A stretch of DNA of 64,000 bases, from positions 1,304,001 through 1,368,000 of the forward strand of contig JAQFVV010006427.1 of the NCBI GenBank assembly GCA_028023455.1. The letters run 5' to 3'. This document shows, piece by piece, positions 23,851-37,730 of this stretch. This stretch comes from Epiperipatus broadwayi (taxonomy: Eukaryota > Onychophora > Udeonychophora > Euonychophora > Peripatidae). Under the pieces are notes generated by a model. The model had not been told where the DNA came from, made no database searches, and saw nothing but the letters and a program-made list of their open reading frames with translations. Made by a program: the position numbers and the translations under genes. Numbering within the stretch: position 1 is the stretch's first letter; each line of letters begins with the position of its first letter.

Positions 23851-24490
23851 CACATAGAAAATGATGATTATAAGATGTTTAGTGGTTTTATACTATTTAT
23901 TTATTATTATCAACATTAAATATTTTAGTGTTACCATTGCTGTTGCATTTTAATGAATGTTTTTTGGAAGTTAACAATATTTTGAATCTATATTTTGATG
24001 CTACAAAACTTTAATAATTACCAAAATGCTTATAGAATCATCTTTTTTATAATAAACAAATATATTATAAAATGGCAATTTATACTCAGTTCTGTCATAT
24101 AATTTGCTTAATACTTAGATACCATCTATTATTCTAAGAATATTTTCAAATTCAGTTGTATTTCTGTTTGATTTGAGTTCATAATTCTCTGTAAGTTATT
24201 TGTAATTATCTTAGTAAAGAACAATTGCCAAAAGGCTGAAAATTTTGTAATTTCTACTATCTTTTTTACACTTTTTTTAATTAACAGTATCTCAACTACA
24301 TTCTTCCAATTATTTACTATACTTTTAATCAATTAAACATTTAATATATACCATTTTTTTTTCATCAGTTTCTTTTAAAATAACAAATAACTGTAATAAT
24401 TTTATTAATTGTTGAATTTTTTTCTATTCATAGGTTTAATTTAAATATTTAGAATTTTCAAATTGTTGCAATTGTAATATATATTGAAAT
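23851..24490. other. AT-rich spacer
   Basis: No gene recognised. The minus-strand frame at 24129-24332 has low-complexity AT-rich composition. Confidence 0.45.
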
Positions 24491-24863
24491 TACCACTAAA
24501 CATCACATGATCACCATCTCTTATGCTAGCACATAACTGTTATTAAACAGGCAAAACTCTCCATACAGTAGTGCCACCCTGTGCCAACCAGAGTAATCAA
24601 TGGATGCCAGAAGGCTTGTGCATAAAATCCCCATTTAGTGCCTACTCATCTAATATCCCCAGACTAGTTTCTGGCTTGTGGTCTTCATCAGTGCTCTCAG
24701 ATCCAAGGCTCCTCACTGATGAAGTCCACAATCCAGAAACTAGTCTGGGGATATTGGATGAGTAGGCACAAGATGGGAATTTTATGCACAAGCTTTCTGA
24801 TACCCATTGATTACTCTGGTTGGCACAGGGTAGCACTACTGCATGAAGAGTTTTGCCTGTTTA
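24491..24863. mobile_element. Foldback-A element, best copy: 150-bp arms, 20-bp loop
   Basis: Left arm 24544-24693 and right arm 24714-24863 are inverted copies around a 20-bp loop (ctctcagatccaaggctcct). The termini read taaacaggcaaaactct and agagttttgcctgttta. Inside are recurrent blocks agtaatcaatggatgc, cataaaatcc, ctcatctaatatccccagac and tagtttctggcttgtgg. Because the arms mirror each other, overlapping frames on the two strands (24571-24765 plus, 24642-24836 minus) encode nearly the same peptide (both with SSNIPRLVSGLW). This is a signature of the palindrome, not of a gene. Upstream at 24491-24535 is aaacatcacatgatcaccat, also seen near other copies, so the mobile unit may start there. 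TA or TTAA-like target sites are possible. Confidence 0.8.
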
Positions 24864-27800
24864 GTATATTGAAATGCCAAGCAGCCATCTTTTAATAATG
24901 AATTGTAGGATTATATACCTTAATTATATTTTTAAATTTATAAATGAAGATGCAGCTATGAGTACAAAAATAAAATAATAGTCTGAGTTCTAGGTAGTAT
25001 GCATGATAGATAGATTAAAGTCTGGTGGAAAGTCATTGGTCCAAAACGGGTTAAAATGCAAATTATTTAAAAAAAGAATTACTCAACTGCAAATTGTTTC
25101 AAAATTTTAGTAAATACATACAAACAACAAGATTATGATAGATTATGTCATATACAACTTATATTATTATTCATATAATAAAAGCATATGTGCCTATGTA
25201 TGTATCTGTATGTCTGAATGGATCAACAAATAAATAAAGGTTGAAATTAAAATAAAAATTAAAATAAACTCTAAATTCATAATGTGAGATAATTTTGATA
25301 AAAATTAAACTAAAAATATATACGTACTTAAGTTCTTCACTAAATATTATATAATCTAACTTCAGTATTTTAAAAAAATTTCTTAGAACAATGTAGTTCA
25401 AAATAAATACATAAAAATGTATATAAGGAAAGGTTTGGTTTAAATCAAGCTTAAATATATTCAGCTATTTATTTTGATTATATAATCAAAAATTCTTATT
25501 TTTAATGATTTTAAAGATTTTGAATTGGAAACTGATATAAAAACTTTTTGGGGGCTTATTGTTTTGAATTTGTGTGACAGAGAGCATATATATAATTTTC
25601 AACTCAAATATCACTTTTTTATGAAAATAAGTGACAATATGAACAACTAAAAGGCTTCAACTTGTATTTACCTTGAATGGAATCTCTGTATCCGTTGTTG
25701 AAGTCAAATTATTATTTTTATTATAAACAGATTTCCTATTTATAGAAATTATTTTAGTCGCTCAACAGACTAGTAGATAACAGATAAACTTATAAACTGT
25801 ATTAAAATATATCTGACCGCAGCGAAACTTGTGCATAAATAAAATTCTTCTAAAAAAGGAAGGAATAAAATTGGAATCTGTGCAATGTGCTATGTATTGA
25901 TATATAACGTATTACATTTCAATATCACCAAGGAAATCTTGCAACAAGACTATAATCAGAATACCATGCTCACAGACTATTCCATGCTTGGGAAATTATT
26001 AATAACAATTTTTTTTTATCTTAAACCTTCATGACTTATAATCTTAAAACAATTAACAGTAATAAAACGAAATATTAATAATAAATGAAATAATAATAAA
26101 TTGTTATCAGCAACAACAAAAAATATTTCATATTGGAAATTGGATAAATATTATACCTCTGTTTTTGAATATATGCGATGCAATCATTATAAATAATTTA
26201 ATATTTTTGTGTATATTTGAAATATATATTTCTTGTCTATAGCATTAATAAATAAAATATAACTGACTCATGAAGGGCAACTTTACAATTGCTCACAAAA
26301 TATGGAATATTCCATTAATCCTTTCAAATAAAAGATTTATTTTACATATCTGCTAGTGTTATGTAAATTATGGTAGATACTGTTACCTTTACATGTAAAT
26401 TAATATTTAGAAAACATTTACAGTTGCAGCATACATCTTGATAGCTACAAATATTGAGATTAAATTATTTTAAAAAAGGATTCAAATTTAGATCATATGA
26501 ATAAACTGATAAACATTTACATGAATAAATTGATAAACATTTGCATAAATAAAATAAAAAAGACAAATAGCAGATACTGAAAACAAAAAATGAATCCATT
26601 TAACTTGATAATCATACTGTAGAACTAAAATAAATTTAGATACATAAGGGTATGGATATTTAGTTGCAAAGCATATAAAGAATGTAAATGGACAGAATTA
26701 ACTGAATAACTAGAAATTAATAAATCCAAGACTTAATAAGCAATAATTTTTTTATTGCCATAAAAAGAATGTAAATACAACTCACTTTAAAAATTTAATA
26801 TTATATTAAGTATACCAATGGTTATGCAGTATAATCAATCAGTGAATTTGCCAGCCAATCGAAAAGGAAAATTAGAGCTGACATGAGCCATATGAATTTG
26901 TGTAGGTGAAAGACAAAAGACTTACAATTGATGTCATTAATGATTTTAGCATAATAATTTTAAAAAAAGATTGTAAATATAAGCTATAATTTCAGGATAT
27001 CTTTCCACATTAGTTATAAATGTGCCAAGAATGCAACTAGAATGATGAAGCCAAGCAGGCAAAAAATAACAGAGGTACTACAATGGGATGATATGAAAAA
27101 AGATGTGGGATGTAAAATAGCAAACTTAGCCAAGATCCTGTCTAGTAATTAGATAATAATTTAGGTATGAACTTATAGTTTATTAAGTGTATGCTTTCAA
27201 AGATAAAGGCAAAGAAGTTCTGAATTAAGTGCTTACCTTTTCACAAAAAGAAAACCATGCTTAACATAAAATCTGAGATAAAACTTTAAAGATTAAAAAC
27301 AATGTTTATAAACAATGCATAAACTTTTCATACCTTCAAATGAAAATAGAAACTAGCATTTCTTCTGATGCACATCTACCTGTGTGTCTATTAAAGTAAC
27401 CACATCATAATTTATATTTATTGTTATTGTCCAATACACTAATATGGAAAAGATATTCAAATGAGTGAACTCCATAAATATAAATTATGGTTTTTAAATC
27501 CTTGTTACTAGAAACATAATGTGGGATGTTCGAACTATTTATAATGGAGAGGAAGAGAGTTAATTAAAATTTTGAATATGTTAAATTTTTATTGAAAAAT
27601 GCAATGTTACTAATAAATCAACTTTTCTACTTTATATTTAACGTGTTTGTCATTCAGTTTGTCAACATTTTCAAGACATGGACCAACATTTAATTAAAAG
27701 AATACTTGATGAAGGAAGTTTTTGCTACCGTTAATTGAAGTGAGTGTATTACAACTCTGTATGAAGAAAGGAAGATGTGTTATGGTTTAGAAACGTCAGC

Positions 27801-27970
27801 GAAATAGGAGAAAAATAAGAAATAAAGTAATCGACCTTGAAAACCAGGTAAATTAGATTTCTAAGTTTATAAATAATTGCTTGAATTATTTTCGTACCAT
27901 TTTTCTTATAGTGCATATATATATATATACACACATTGGATATTTGGTAATTAATATATGCCAAAACATA
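24864..27970. other. AT-rich spacer
   Basis: No gene recognised. A minor tandem (ataaactgataaacattta-like, about 24-30-bp unit) lies near 26495-26555. A somewhat more complex stretch at about 26990-27140 (gaatgatgaagccaagcagg, caatgggatgatatg) could be a decayed coding remnant but gives no recognisable motif. The minus-strand frames at 25171-25401 and 27749-27964 look like chance frames. Confidence 0.45.
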
Positions 27971-27972
27971 TA

Positions 27973-28283
<311 letters not shown>

Positions 28284-31200
28284 TAGAAAACTTATGATCC
28301 AGTTATCTCATTTAGTAAGTGGTAAAAATATATACATACAACTACTTAATTCAGATTATTACTCTATAACACTTTGACGATTATCATCATTATCAGGGAT
28401 ACTCCACCATTTTGGTCAATGCTCACTTTATGAATAAAACTTAGTTTTTTTACCAATCTTAGCTGCTTAATCTCAACTAGTTAAGCATCAGTCACAACAA
28501 AGTAACCGACTACATGATAAATCAATGTATAAGCTATTAATAACTTCTCCACTATTCCTTCCAATCACTACAATATATTTATATGTAGATTAATAAGTTT
28601 ATACATTAATATAAATGATAGTTTTTGCATGGAGCAAAAACTTTTTAGCAAAAACTTTTTAAATATTTATTAATTGAATCCTTAAATACATTTTTGGAGC
28701 AGAGTTCTCTCTTCAAAATAAAAATATCACATTACTAAAATAATAGTCTGTTAAATGTTATTAGAGAAATAAATAATTTTAATTTACTTATGCATTCTCC
28801 AAATCTAATATAAATGAACACCATTTGATTTTTAGTTCATTATTGAGTCTATTCATTTTTCATTTTTCGTCATTCTGTTTGTTCTCTGCGGACTATTATT
28901 ACACTCTTGGGGTCTAAAATATTAATAGTTCCAAAACAGGATGGTATCATAGTATTTGGTTTGAATTTGTTATACAAATACACATGCTGATTGCATTAAC
29001 ATTAATGTTTGTTTTTCATTTTTCATAGTAAATATGTGGTGAGCTTGGACTTTGGCACAAATTTAATCATATACATGCATGCATTCTTTCTGACCAATTT
29101 TATCTTTATTGTTGTATAAAACAAATGCTATATAACTTTATGCATACTTTTTTTTCATTTTTGTTGCTATTGAAGATATGTATTATTAATATCATTTTGC
29201 CCATTTTTAAAACTTTGAATATATTATAATAATTATTTTATCATATCTACTTTCTATTATATCTTCAATATTTTTATCAATGCTATCTTTTTTATAAACT
29301 CAAATTAATTTACATATATTTTAATTATATATGAAATTTTAAATCTTGTATACTTGCAATCAAGGCAGGCAAATTAAGTTGATAGATCTTTTAACATTAA
29401 TAGGCTTTACTTTCATATGATAATCCAATAGTCTAATTAATAAACTTTAGTTAACTAAAGCATTTATGTTTTAAGCTCTATTGGCTTTTTAAAATAAAGG
29501 TGAGTATTCAACTTATAGAATTATATTATTATTGCATTATGGAGGACAAATGAAAACATTGTCTGTGTGTCTCTACATTGATTTCCTTATGCAATTACTC
29601 AGTTAAATTATAAATTCTTCTAATAACAACAATATCCATTTTAATAAGTCTGCCCTAACTTGTAATATTGATCATTAAATAATATTGTATCACCGCAGTT
29701 TCTAGTCAAGAATGACTTTAATAAATTTTCATTTATTATCAACCTCTGTTTTGATCTAACAATTACTGACTATTTTTAAAGATATATTAGTATCTTTTGA
29801 AATGGATAATTAATTAACACCTAACAATGCCATTCTATAGCGATCATTAATACAAGTTTTTTTAAAATTTCAATGCATTCATACAAAATTTTAATAGCAA
29901 ACTTTATAAATCCTAATTCTTTGTGCAACTTTTTTGAAACCATTTTTTAGCTTCTGTATAATAAATTTCTGCAAAGATCATCATTACTTTTAAAGATGTA
30001 AAATTTCAGGAGTCTTTCATGGTACTGCTGCTGTTAAATAAATATTTAATTATGTTTTTCTTGTGAAAGTTTAGTCTTTATATTTTCATAAAATCTTATA
30101 TGTTTATCTTTCATAGATTTTATACTATGTGAATGTAAATATATTTTATATTGTCTTCATTGAAACTATTGTTTAAAATATTGTAATCAAAAAGTATCTA
30201 ATAAATGTGTGATTAAGGGTATTTAATTACAATAAAATAAAATCAATCAAAGACAACAACAAATAAATAAAAAATGACAAAGATTTTTTAAAAACTTTAC
30301 TATGAAGTAAACAAAGAACAACATTAAATATTAAAGAAAAGCTGGTTCATATCAAAAAATACATTTTAAAAAGATTGTATATAAGTTCAGATTGATAAAC
30401 AAAGTCACAAATACAGAAGCAAAGGAAATAAAATAGAAAAAGAAAACCTAAGTTGTATATTGAATATAAGGTAGAGAGAGAAATTACTATTAGAATTTGC
30501 ACCAAATCATGAAGTAAAATTTCTGTAATGAATTATCCAAAATCTTGTCTATTTAAAGATGAAAAATCTATTAATTGAACATAGTAAACCAAAAAATTTT
30601 TGGCTAAACCAATTGATTTCTATTTAAAAGTTTCTGTAGATTCACTAATATTTTCTCAATCTAGTTCAGTTTTTGATATTTTATGCATACTGATTCTGAG
30701 TCACATGTCCTTATTGTTTTGCATTTTATGTGTCATTCTGTATAATAATTCATATCATAACTTCTATCAGCTATGAAGAGTCTGTACAGATTTATGCTTG
30801 CGTTTATAATCGAATGAGTAAAATTTTTATATATTCATCATTTATATGCACAATAATTTACTCTTTAAAACTAACTTAAAACTTTATTTGAAGTCACTGA
30901 CCATTGAGTTATACTACATTCATAACATTTAATAAATATGTAAAAAAATTAAATACAAATTAATTTGGAAATTAATATATTGATAGGTAAAATATTGGCC
31001 CTGCCATACAAAATTTACCATTTTTACTACATACAAAATAATTTGAAGTATTTTATCATAATCTATGTTTATGGTTAGAGAGATATACATTGAGTTAAGA
31101 GAGCGTTTTTAAAATATAATAATTTAAACAAGAATTTTAAAAAAATATTGCGGTATATTGGGTAATTTATAATACGTTATTGCTTAAATAATTTATTATT

Positions 31201-31780
31201 TTTATGGAATTTTTTTTATATTAGATTATTTATGTCTATTCTTTTGATTGAAAGAATAATCTTAAAACTAATTTAATAAACTAAACATTTTCACTTTCCT
31301 TACTAAAAATACAAAGATAAAATGTTTTTGATATTTAAAGATTAATCTTCATATTGCCAATTAAGGTAGTCACCACTCTATAATATTTTATTTATTTCTA
31401 AAATTTACCTATTGATTTTATAGCATTACATACTATTTAAACATTTTATGACGATTTAATAAAATATTTTGTAATTTTGTTAATGATTAATGTGCTATTA
31501 TTATTGTTATTATGCTTTGTTTAATCTTTAGTAATATACTGATCAGGGACATTTTTTTAATTTTTCTAAATTATGAAAATATTGTAGTTATGTGCAATAT
31601 ATGTGTGATTAGTTGTCCATCTTAGGTGACCTGTATAAACACAAATGGTGATAATATTTTTGAAGCAACCAATTATCAACACCACCATATTTGAATGTCC
31701 ATATGGATTGTAGTATAGGATTGGAAAAGAAGCCAAGTAGAAGAAAGAGTTACATAGAATATGTGTATTAAAAATATAAG
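28284..31780. other. AT-rich spacer
   Basis: Nothing recognised as a gene or repeat family on either strand. Confidence 0.5.
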
Positions 31781-31935
31781 TGGATGAATGATTAGATGGA
31801 TGTGAGATAAATGGATTTATAGATTGATGGGTGTGAGAAGATAGGTGAATAAGTATAGTAGATGGGTAAGTAGATAAGTGAGTGCTTAGATAGACTGCTA
31901 AGTGGAGAGATAGATAAACTAAAGGATATATGAAC
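31781..31935. repeat. Degenerate GATG/GATA-type repeat
   Basis: A purine-biased stretch of imperfect tetranucleotide-like words (ggatgaatgattagatggat, gatgggtgtgagaagatagg, gtaagtagataagtgagtgc, gagagatagataaac). It looks like a decayed tetranucleotide microsatellite. Confidence 0.6.
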
Positions 31936-32080
31936 TTGATAGACTAACCCAGAGAGAATAAATAAATGAATATTGTTATAGATGTAGTTAGAATTTTTAT
32001 AATATACAATAAAATGCCCTTATCAAGAACTGTAATATATTTCACATGTTATCAGCTGTTACTGTAATATAAAATATTAA

Positions 32081-32145
32081 ACCACTAAACATCACATGAT
32101 CACTATCTCATACTAGCACAACTATATGGAGAGTGTTGTTTTGTT
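32081..32145. mobile_element. Foldback-A terminal fragment
   Basis: ccactaaacatcacatgatc, then actatctcatactagcacaa and ctatatggagagtgttg. The first segment matches 24491-24535 (differing at a few bases), and the end matches the terminal 'atggagagttt' of the family. It seems to be the outer ends of an element joined with the interior lost. Confidence 0.55.
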
Positions 32146-35100
32146 TTGAATTGTTTAATATAAAATATGTGGTTCAAGATCATCTAGAATATAAGGCCAA
32201 ATTGTAATTTTGTAAAATAATGGCATTCACTTTAAAAAAAAAATGAAATCCTAAAATATTTTCTTTATAAATAAATAAGCACTGCATTAACATAGTGAAT
32301 GGTGTTTTAATATCTATTGTAAGAGGTTAAGAAGTACTATAAATCTTTCACTCTCTGTGATACATGATGCATATTCTATTAAACTTTTTTATCTTGTTCC
32401 TCCATTTATGTGTCTTATTTTAGTTATATTATAATTTCTTGGATTTTCTTTGAAATTTCAGTTGTTTACTTATTAAAATGTATAGAAGCAAAAATCTTCC
32501 AATAGTCACTTCATAGAAAAACAATGGAAACTGCATTTCTCATCAGATTTTACAAATATGTAATGAAAAAAATTCTTCATTCTTTATTTTTCCATTTAGC
32601 ACTTTTACTGACAAATAATACATTGTTGTTTGGCTACTTGAAAGAAAAAATATAATCTTGATTGAAATCTGAAATAATTTTACAAGTATTACCTTGGTTG
32701 AATTCTAATCTGCATCATGGTAGAATAGTTACATATGTCATTATTAAATTATATGTGCACGAAAAATTAATACAGCAAAAACTATCTTTTTATTTTATTT
32801 TGGCTGCACTATATAAGAGATGTGACCTCTAATGAAGAATACAGGTTCAGGTGACTCAGGTAAAACAAAAAAATGAAGTGAATTAAAAACTGCTTAAAAA
32901 ATACCAAAAACATTGTAATATTAAAATTGAATAATAAAAATATAGCAAAAATATTGAAAAATTATAAGATAACAAAAATCTCTAATATTTTTTGTTTTAG
33001 AAATAACTTCCATTCTTTTTTATCAGAAATATGAATATTAAGTTCTGTGTGTGAAAAAGATTAAACAACTAAAATAACAAAGTGCCACAACAAAACTAAT
33101 AATTATCTTTATTTTATTATTGATGGTAGATTTCCATTTATTTTAATACGTAATATTTATAATTGTATAATTTTATCAAACTTAAGTGTTTAATGTTTTA
33201 TCATAAATAGTGAAACTTCTTAAATCAATGTTAATCTTCATTAAATCTAATTTATTTATGACATATGACATTTTAATTTTAATTTGCCACTTCATCATTT
33301 ACAAAAGTTCTATTTTCTTACATTGGCAGTATTCTGCGTTTAGTCTAATATTTTTTTTAAGCATTAGAAATGATAATTCACTCTGATTATTTTGCACATG
33401 AATCAACTACTGCAAACTGGGTAATCAGCAAAAATTAGATTACTAGATTACATCTCTGGATTAATTTCTGAGTAATCAGCATTAGCTTTGCACTATATAT
33501 CACCAGAAACTAATATTGAATATAGACATAGGATTATATTGCTAGTTCTGATGCTGAAATTAAAGTAAATAAAGAATATTATGATTTGCTTTTGGTAGCC
33601 AAAAAGGTGAGGTCACATAAAATAGTGTCAGATATATCTCTATGTAAGCAAATTAAAATAGTTTTTGAATTTCAGATAACAAACTTCTATTAATATAAAA
33701 AAAATAATGTTGATTGATAGATGTGCACTTCCAAATTCAATGGTTCTCATCAAAAATAATTAATATATAGATATGAGTCAGGTGTAAATGTAGCACTACT
33801 ATAATAGTCTCTTTTAGTTAAGCTTAAACTTACAATAGAAGTTTCTGGATTAATATAATACAATGAATTGCACTTGCTGAGATTAAGAAGTACAAAAAAA
33901 TTATATGATATTTGTTTGATTTTTTTTAAATATTAGTTATATTAAGTTTAGATGTTGTTTAATTATGTCTGATGCATGTGTAAATTTTGGAGTTATCAAA
34001 TTAGATGCCCAGACAACTTGTGGTTATTGCTTTTTGTCAGCAAGATCACTAGATTGCACATTTCATCTAGCTAATGGAATGAATTATGTTTAATTTATTA
34101 CTTATAAAAAGAGAAATCTCTATGCTAGCACAATTTATTGAAAGCTTAAGTAGTCAGTGATTATTAGACAATAGTTTGCATTAATCAAAGGTAACTTGAA
34201 ATTAAAATTTGGACTGCAATAATTATACATTTAGAATCCATCTTTAATTCCTGATCTTTGTAAAAAAGCAATTTATAATTTTCAATCCAAAACAATCTGT
34301 TACTATAACTATAGTATCTGATGCTACATCAGTTTTAGTAATTTGATTTTTTTTCTACATTTTTTTATATATATTAATGCCAGTTTGAACTGCTGCATTT
34401 ACAAAAACAGAAACTTGTCTAGATATGGAGATTAAAACACAGTATCATCTGCAAATCACTGATTATTCAAGATCCAGTAGATGGTAGTAACTCCTTTCTT
34501 AATTACTTTGTAATTTTGTAATCCAAACAATCAACAATTGCATTGGTATTGGTTCTATTCTTTAATTTTTATTACTTATTCATGTCTGCAAAGATGTTTT
34601 AGACTAAAGAATGGATTATTGATTCTAATGCATATGTTAAATATAAGCTAAAAACATCATGTAGTGCTATGTTTTGATATAATTCCGATTATCCTAGTGT
34701 TGATTTATATTTATCAATATAATAGCCATGTCAATTGTTAGCAATCATATGGAGTATTTGTTTCTACTTGCAAAACATTGAGAATTTACAATGTATCATC
34801 TCAATTTACTTATATTTTCAGAATTGTGCCTTACTGTCTGATTTCTGTATAATATGTTTTACTTCACTAGTTTTGTAATATTAGTAAATAAAACAATAGC
34901 AATAGCAAATCACATAGCAACTACAATTTTTTTTAAAGACTAATACTTACCTTCTTGCTTACCTTTCTTTATCAGTTATTAGAATAATTAAATAGACATA
35001 AATCATTACATCTAAATTATTATAATCTATATTTTTCAACAAAATGCATAAAATGTAATGCAGTGGATATTTTATCACAACAAAATATCAATAGTCAGTA

Positions 35101-35553
35101 GATAGATATACTTTGTTCATAGATAAATAGCCCTTTTCATCTGCTCTATTGCACTTATTGTAAGTTTGAGTATTTGTTACCAAATATTAATGCAATTTAG
35201 TTTTTATTCCCAAACCAGTTATATATCTGTAAGTTAATTTTATTATCTTTTTTAATGTCAAGATAATCATCCAGGCATCCTTGATAATGAAAAAGTCAAA
35301 AATCAATCTGAAGATAGGAATTACATAGTGCTACTATATGGAAATTAATGATTACTCATATTTACAATAGATAACAATAGTGTAGAAACAGGACAATTGT
35401 TATTACTTATATATTATTGTAAGCTGAAAGATGTATCTTTAAGATGAACTTATATTTTCTAACACTTTGTATAAATTTAGAAATTATGTAGTGATGTTGC
35501 AGAATAAAAAAATTGTAAATCCATTTACAATAGAATGTGAGACACCACAGTTC
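32146..35553. other. AT-rich spacer with some higher-complexity DNA at 33.4-34.7 kb
   Basis: No gene recognised. Sequence complexity rises at about 33400-34700, which may be an old transposon, but I could not read a conserved motif in any frame. Confidence 0.4.
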
Positions 35554-35643
35554 TCAAATATATATATATATAGGTTAGTCTAATTTATTATAAAAATATC
35601 AAATATATATATATATAGGTTAGTCTAATTTATTATAAAAATA
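35554..35643. repeat. Perfect 45-bp tandem duplication
   Basis: Unit 1 (35554-35598) and unit 2 (35599-35643) appear identical: tcaaa, seven TA units, then ggttagtctaatttattata and aaaata. Identity indicates a recent slippage or duplication event. Confidence 0.9.
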
Positions 35644-35975
35644 TGTTATAATCAGAAATGAGTGAAAATGAATAAAGAAAATGTTAATCAGCAAAAAAAA
35701 TAGATAAATTCCATATCAAAATGAGCCTGTTAAAAACAAACAAATAATAGATCATCTTAAAGAAAGAATGAAGTTTGTGATAATTTAATAATACACACTA
35801 ATATAAGATAAATGAAAAAGCTAGTAAATAGAGTAAACTAAACCTAATTAATAATGAGACTAGAGTTTTAAAATTTTAGAAAGATTATCTTAATCTCCTC
35901 AAGCAAAACTGTTGGTAATTCTGGAACTATAGAAGCAAATTCTTTTTTCTTCATTACATTTGTACTATCTAGTTT
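35644..35975. other. AT-rich spacer
   Basis: No feature recognised. Confidence 0.45.
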
Positions 35976-36530
35976 AAGCTTTAGTAATCAATAGATGCTA
36001 GGTGATAGAGCTTATTAAATCCCTATCCATTTCTGTGCTATCCAATAATCCCTACTTGTTTTTATATTATGGCTTTCATCAATGTGTAATTTTTGTATCT
36101 AATGCACCTTTCCTCTAATAGTCATTTTTATACCTTTTTTTTTTTACTAAAATTAATGTTTTCAATCTCAGAAAATTTGCCTACATATTTACATGGATGT
36201 GAAACCAATATAGTATTTTTTTATAATGGCCTTAGTTTTTAATAAGTAATTACTTTTATTCCTTTGGGAGGATTGATATATAACCAATAAGTCATTCCAT
36301 GACCCATGATTACTTCATGCTATTCTTTTTCTCTCACAACATTTTTTACATAGTGTAAAATTTTGCAATCAATACATACCAGATGGTGGTTCTCACTAAA
36401 TCCCTATTCAGTGCTTTATCTAATATCACTAAACATCATCATTGAGGAATTTTCAGATCTAGAAACATGAATTTGAATCTTGGATGTATTAAATGCACCT
36501 TTTCTTCAGCAATCAACTTTTACTTCTTTG
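35976..36530. mobile_element. Decayed foldback-A copies
   Basis: Two degenerate left-arm-like segments, near 35983-36125 and 36365-36520. They keep the order agtaatcaatagatgc or gcaatcaatacatacc, then taaatccctat, tatccaataatccc or tctaatatcacta, then ctttcatca, then a 'aatgcacctttYctc' segment. Many substitutions distinguish them from the compact copy at 24.5 kb, so they are older. Confidence 0.5.
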
Positions 36531-36779
36531 ATTTACTATCAAGCTAATATCTGAAATTGAAAAATATGCTAATGTTTTTAATCTAAGCCAACATAACTAT
36601 AAAGTTATATAGATGTTAAATCAATTCAGCAACTATATATTATGATGATCGTAATTTTTTTAACAACTTTAGTCATTTTCTTGGGCAGAACTGATATACA
36701 TTCAATTAGCCATTACACAACATCTGCTTATATTCTGTTCATCAGCAACTTCTTTTTCTCTCACCATATTTTTATTCAG

Positions 36780-37155
36780 AGGCTAAACTCTTCATGCAGT
36801 TGCATCACCAGTTCAAGAAAGAGTAATCAATGGATGCAAGAAGGTTTGTGCATAAAATTCCTATCTAATATCTACTCATCCAATATCCCCAAACTTGTTT
36901 CAAGCTTGTGGATTTCATCAGTAAGGATCCTTGGATCTAGAGCACTGCACTTACATCTTAGAAAATAATGCAACCCTCCAGCATCCATTTTTCACCTTAT
37001 TAATTAACTATAAAGTTTTGAGTTCAAATGGAAACTGGTCTGGGGATATTGGATGAGTGGTCACTAGATAGGAATTATGTGCAAACCTTTTTGTATCCAT
37101 TGATTACTATGGATTGCACTAGTGGTGATACTGTATGGAGAGTTTAGCCTCTATG
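36780..37155. mobile_element. Foldback-A element, 375-bp copy
   Basis: The left end gaggctaaactcttcatgca and right end tgtatggagagtttagcctc are inverted repeats. Between them are agtaatcaatggatgcaag, gtgcataaaattcctatc, ctcatccaatatccccaaac on the left, and their inverses (ctggggatattggatgagtg, ctttttgtatccattgatta) on the right. A central unpaired part covers about 36930-37020. The open frame at 36642-36968 runs into the left arm and shares the SSNIPkLVSsLW peptide with the 24.5-kb copy; this reflects the repeat and not a gene. Confidence 0.75.
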
Positions 37156-37249
37156 TAAGCAATTTATATAAGCATAAAAAATGGGGTTCATGTCATATTT
37201 TTATCACTAAGTGTGAACTTTTGTATTTAAAAATGCCAGACAATTAGTT

Positions 37250-37730
37250 TCTACTAAATTCATATCCATTGCTTATCATATTTAATATTCTCAGATAAGT
37301 TTTTAACTTATGGCTTTCACCAGTGAGAAGTTTTTGAACCTTGAGACAGTGCACCTGGATTATTAGAGTTTATACTAGATGGCTAAATTTTCTAAAAAAA
37401 AAAAAAAAGAAATTTTGCTGCAGAACAGTATGATTATCTTATTAATTATATACCAATCTTGACTAAGTAAAGGAAACCATAGTTATTAAGATCGTAATAT
37501 ATACATACTGATATGGTTTCAAATGTATATAACTAAAACATTGACATGTTTTTAATTTGCACTAGTAGGTTGATAAAGATGTATTAGATCTTAGCTTCCG
37601 GTGCATTGCTCCCAGATTCAAAAACTTCTCACTGATGAAAACTATAAGCTAGAAATTAATCTTGAAATATTGGAAAAAACAGCACTGGTGAGGATTTAAT
37701 AAACACTACTACCTGTAATATAATGAGAGA
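37250..37730. mobile_element. Decayed foldback-A fragments
   Basis: At 37255-37380 there is a left-arm-like stretch (attcatatccattgctta, ttaatattctcagataag, tatggctttcaccagtgag, acagtgcacctggat). At about 37590-37720 there is a right-arm-like stretch (cttctcactgatgaaaacta, taagctagaaattaatcttg, aatattggaaaaa). They may be the two arms of one element interrupted by about 200 bp of AT-rich DNA. Confidence 0.5.

Noticed and set aside
24571-24836. Paired frames on both strands with similar peptides, which could look like a conserved small protein
   Set aside because: The similarity comes from the inverted-repeat arms of foldback-A; the same peptide recurs only in other copies of that repeat.
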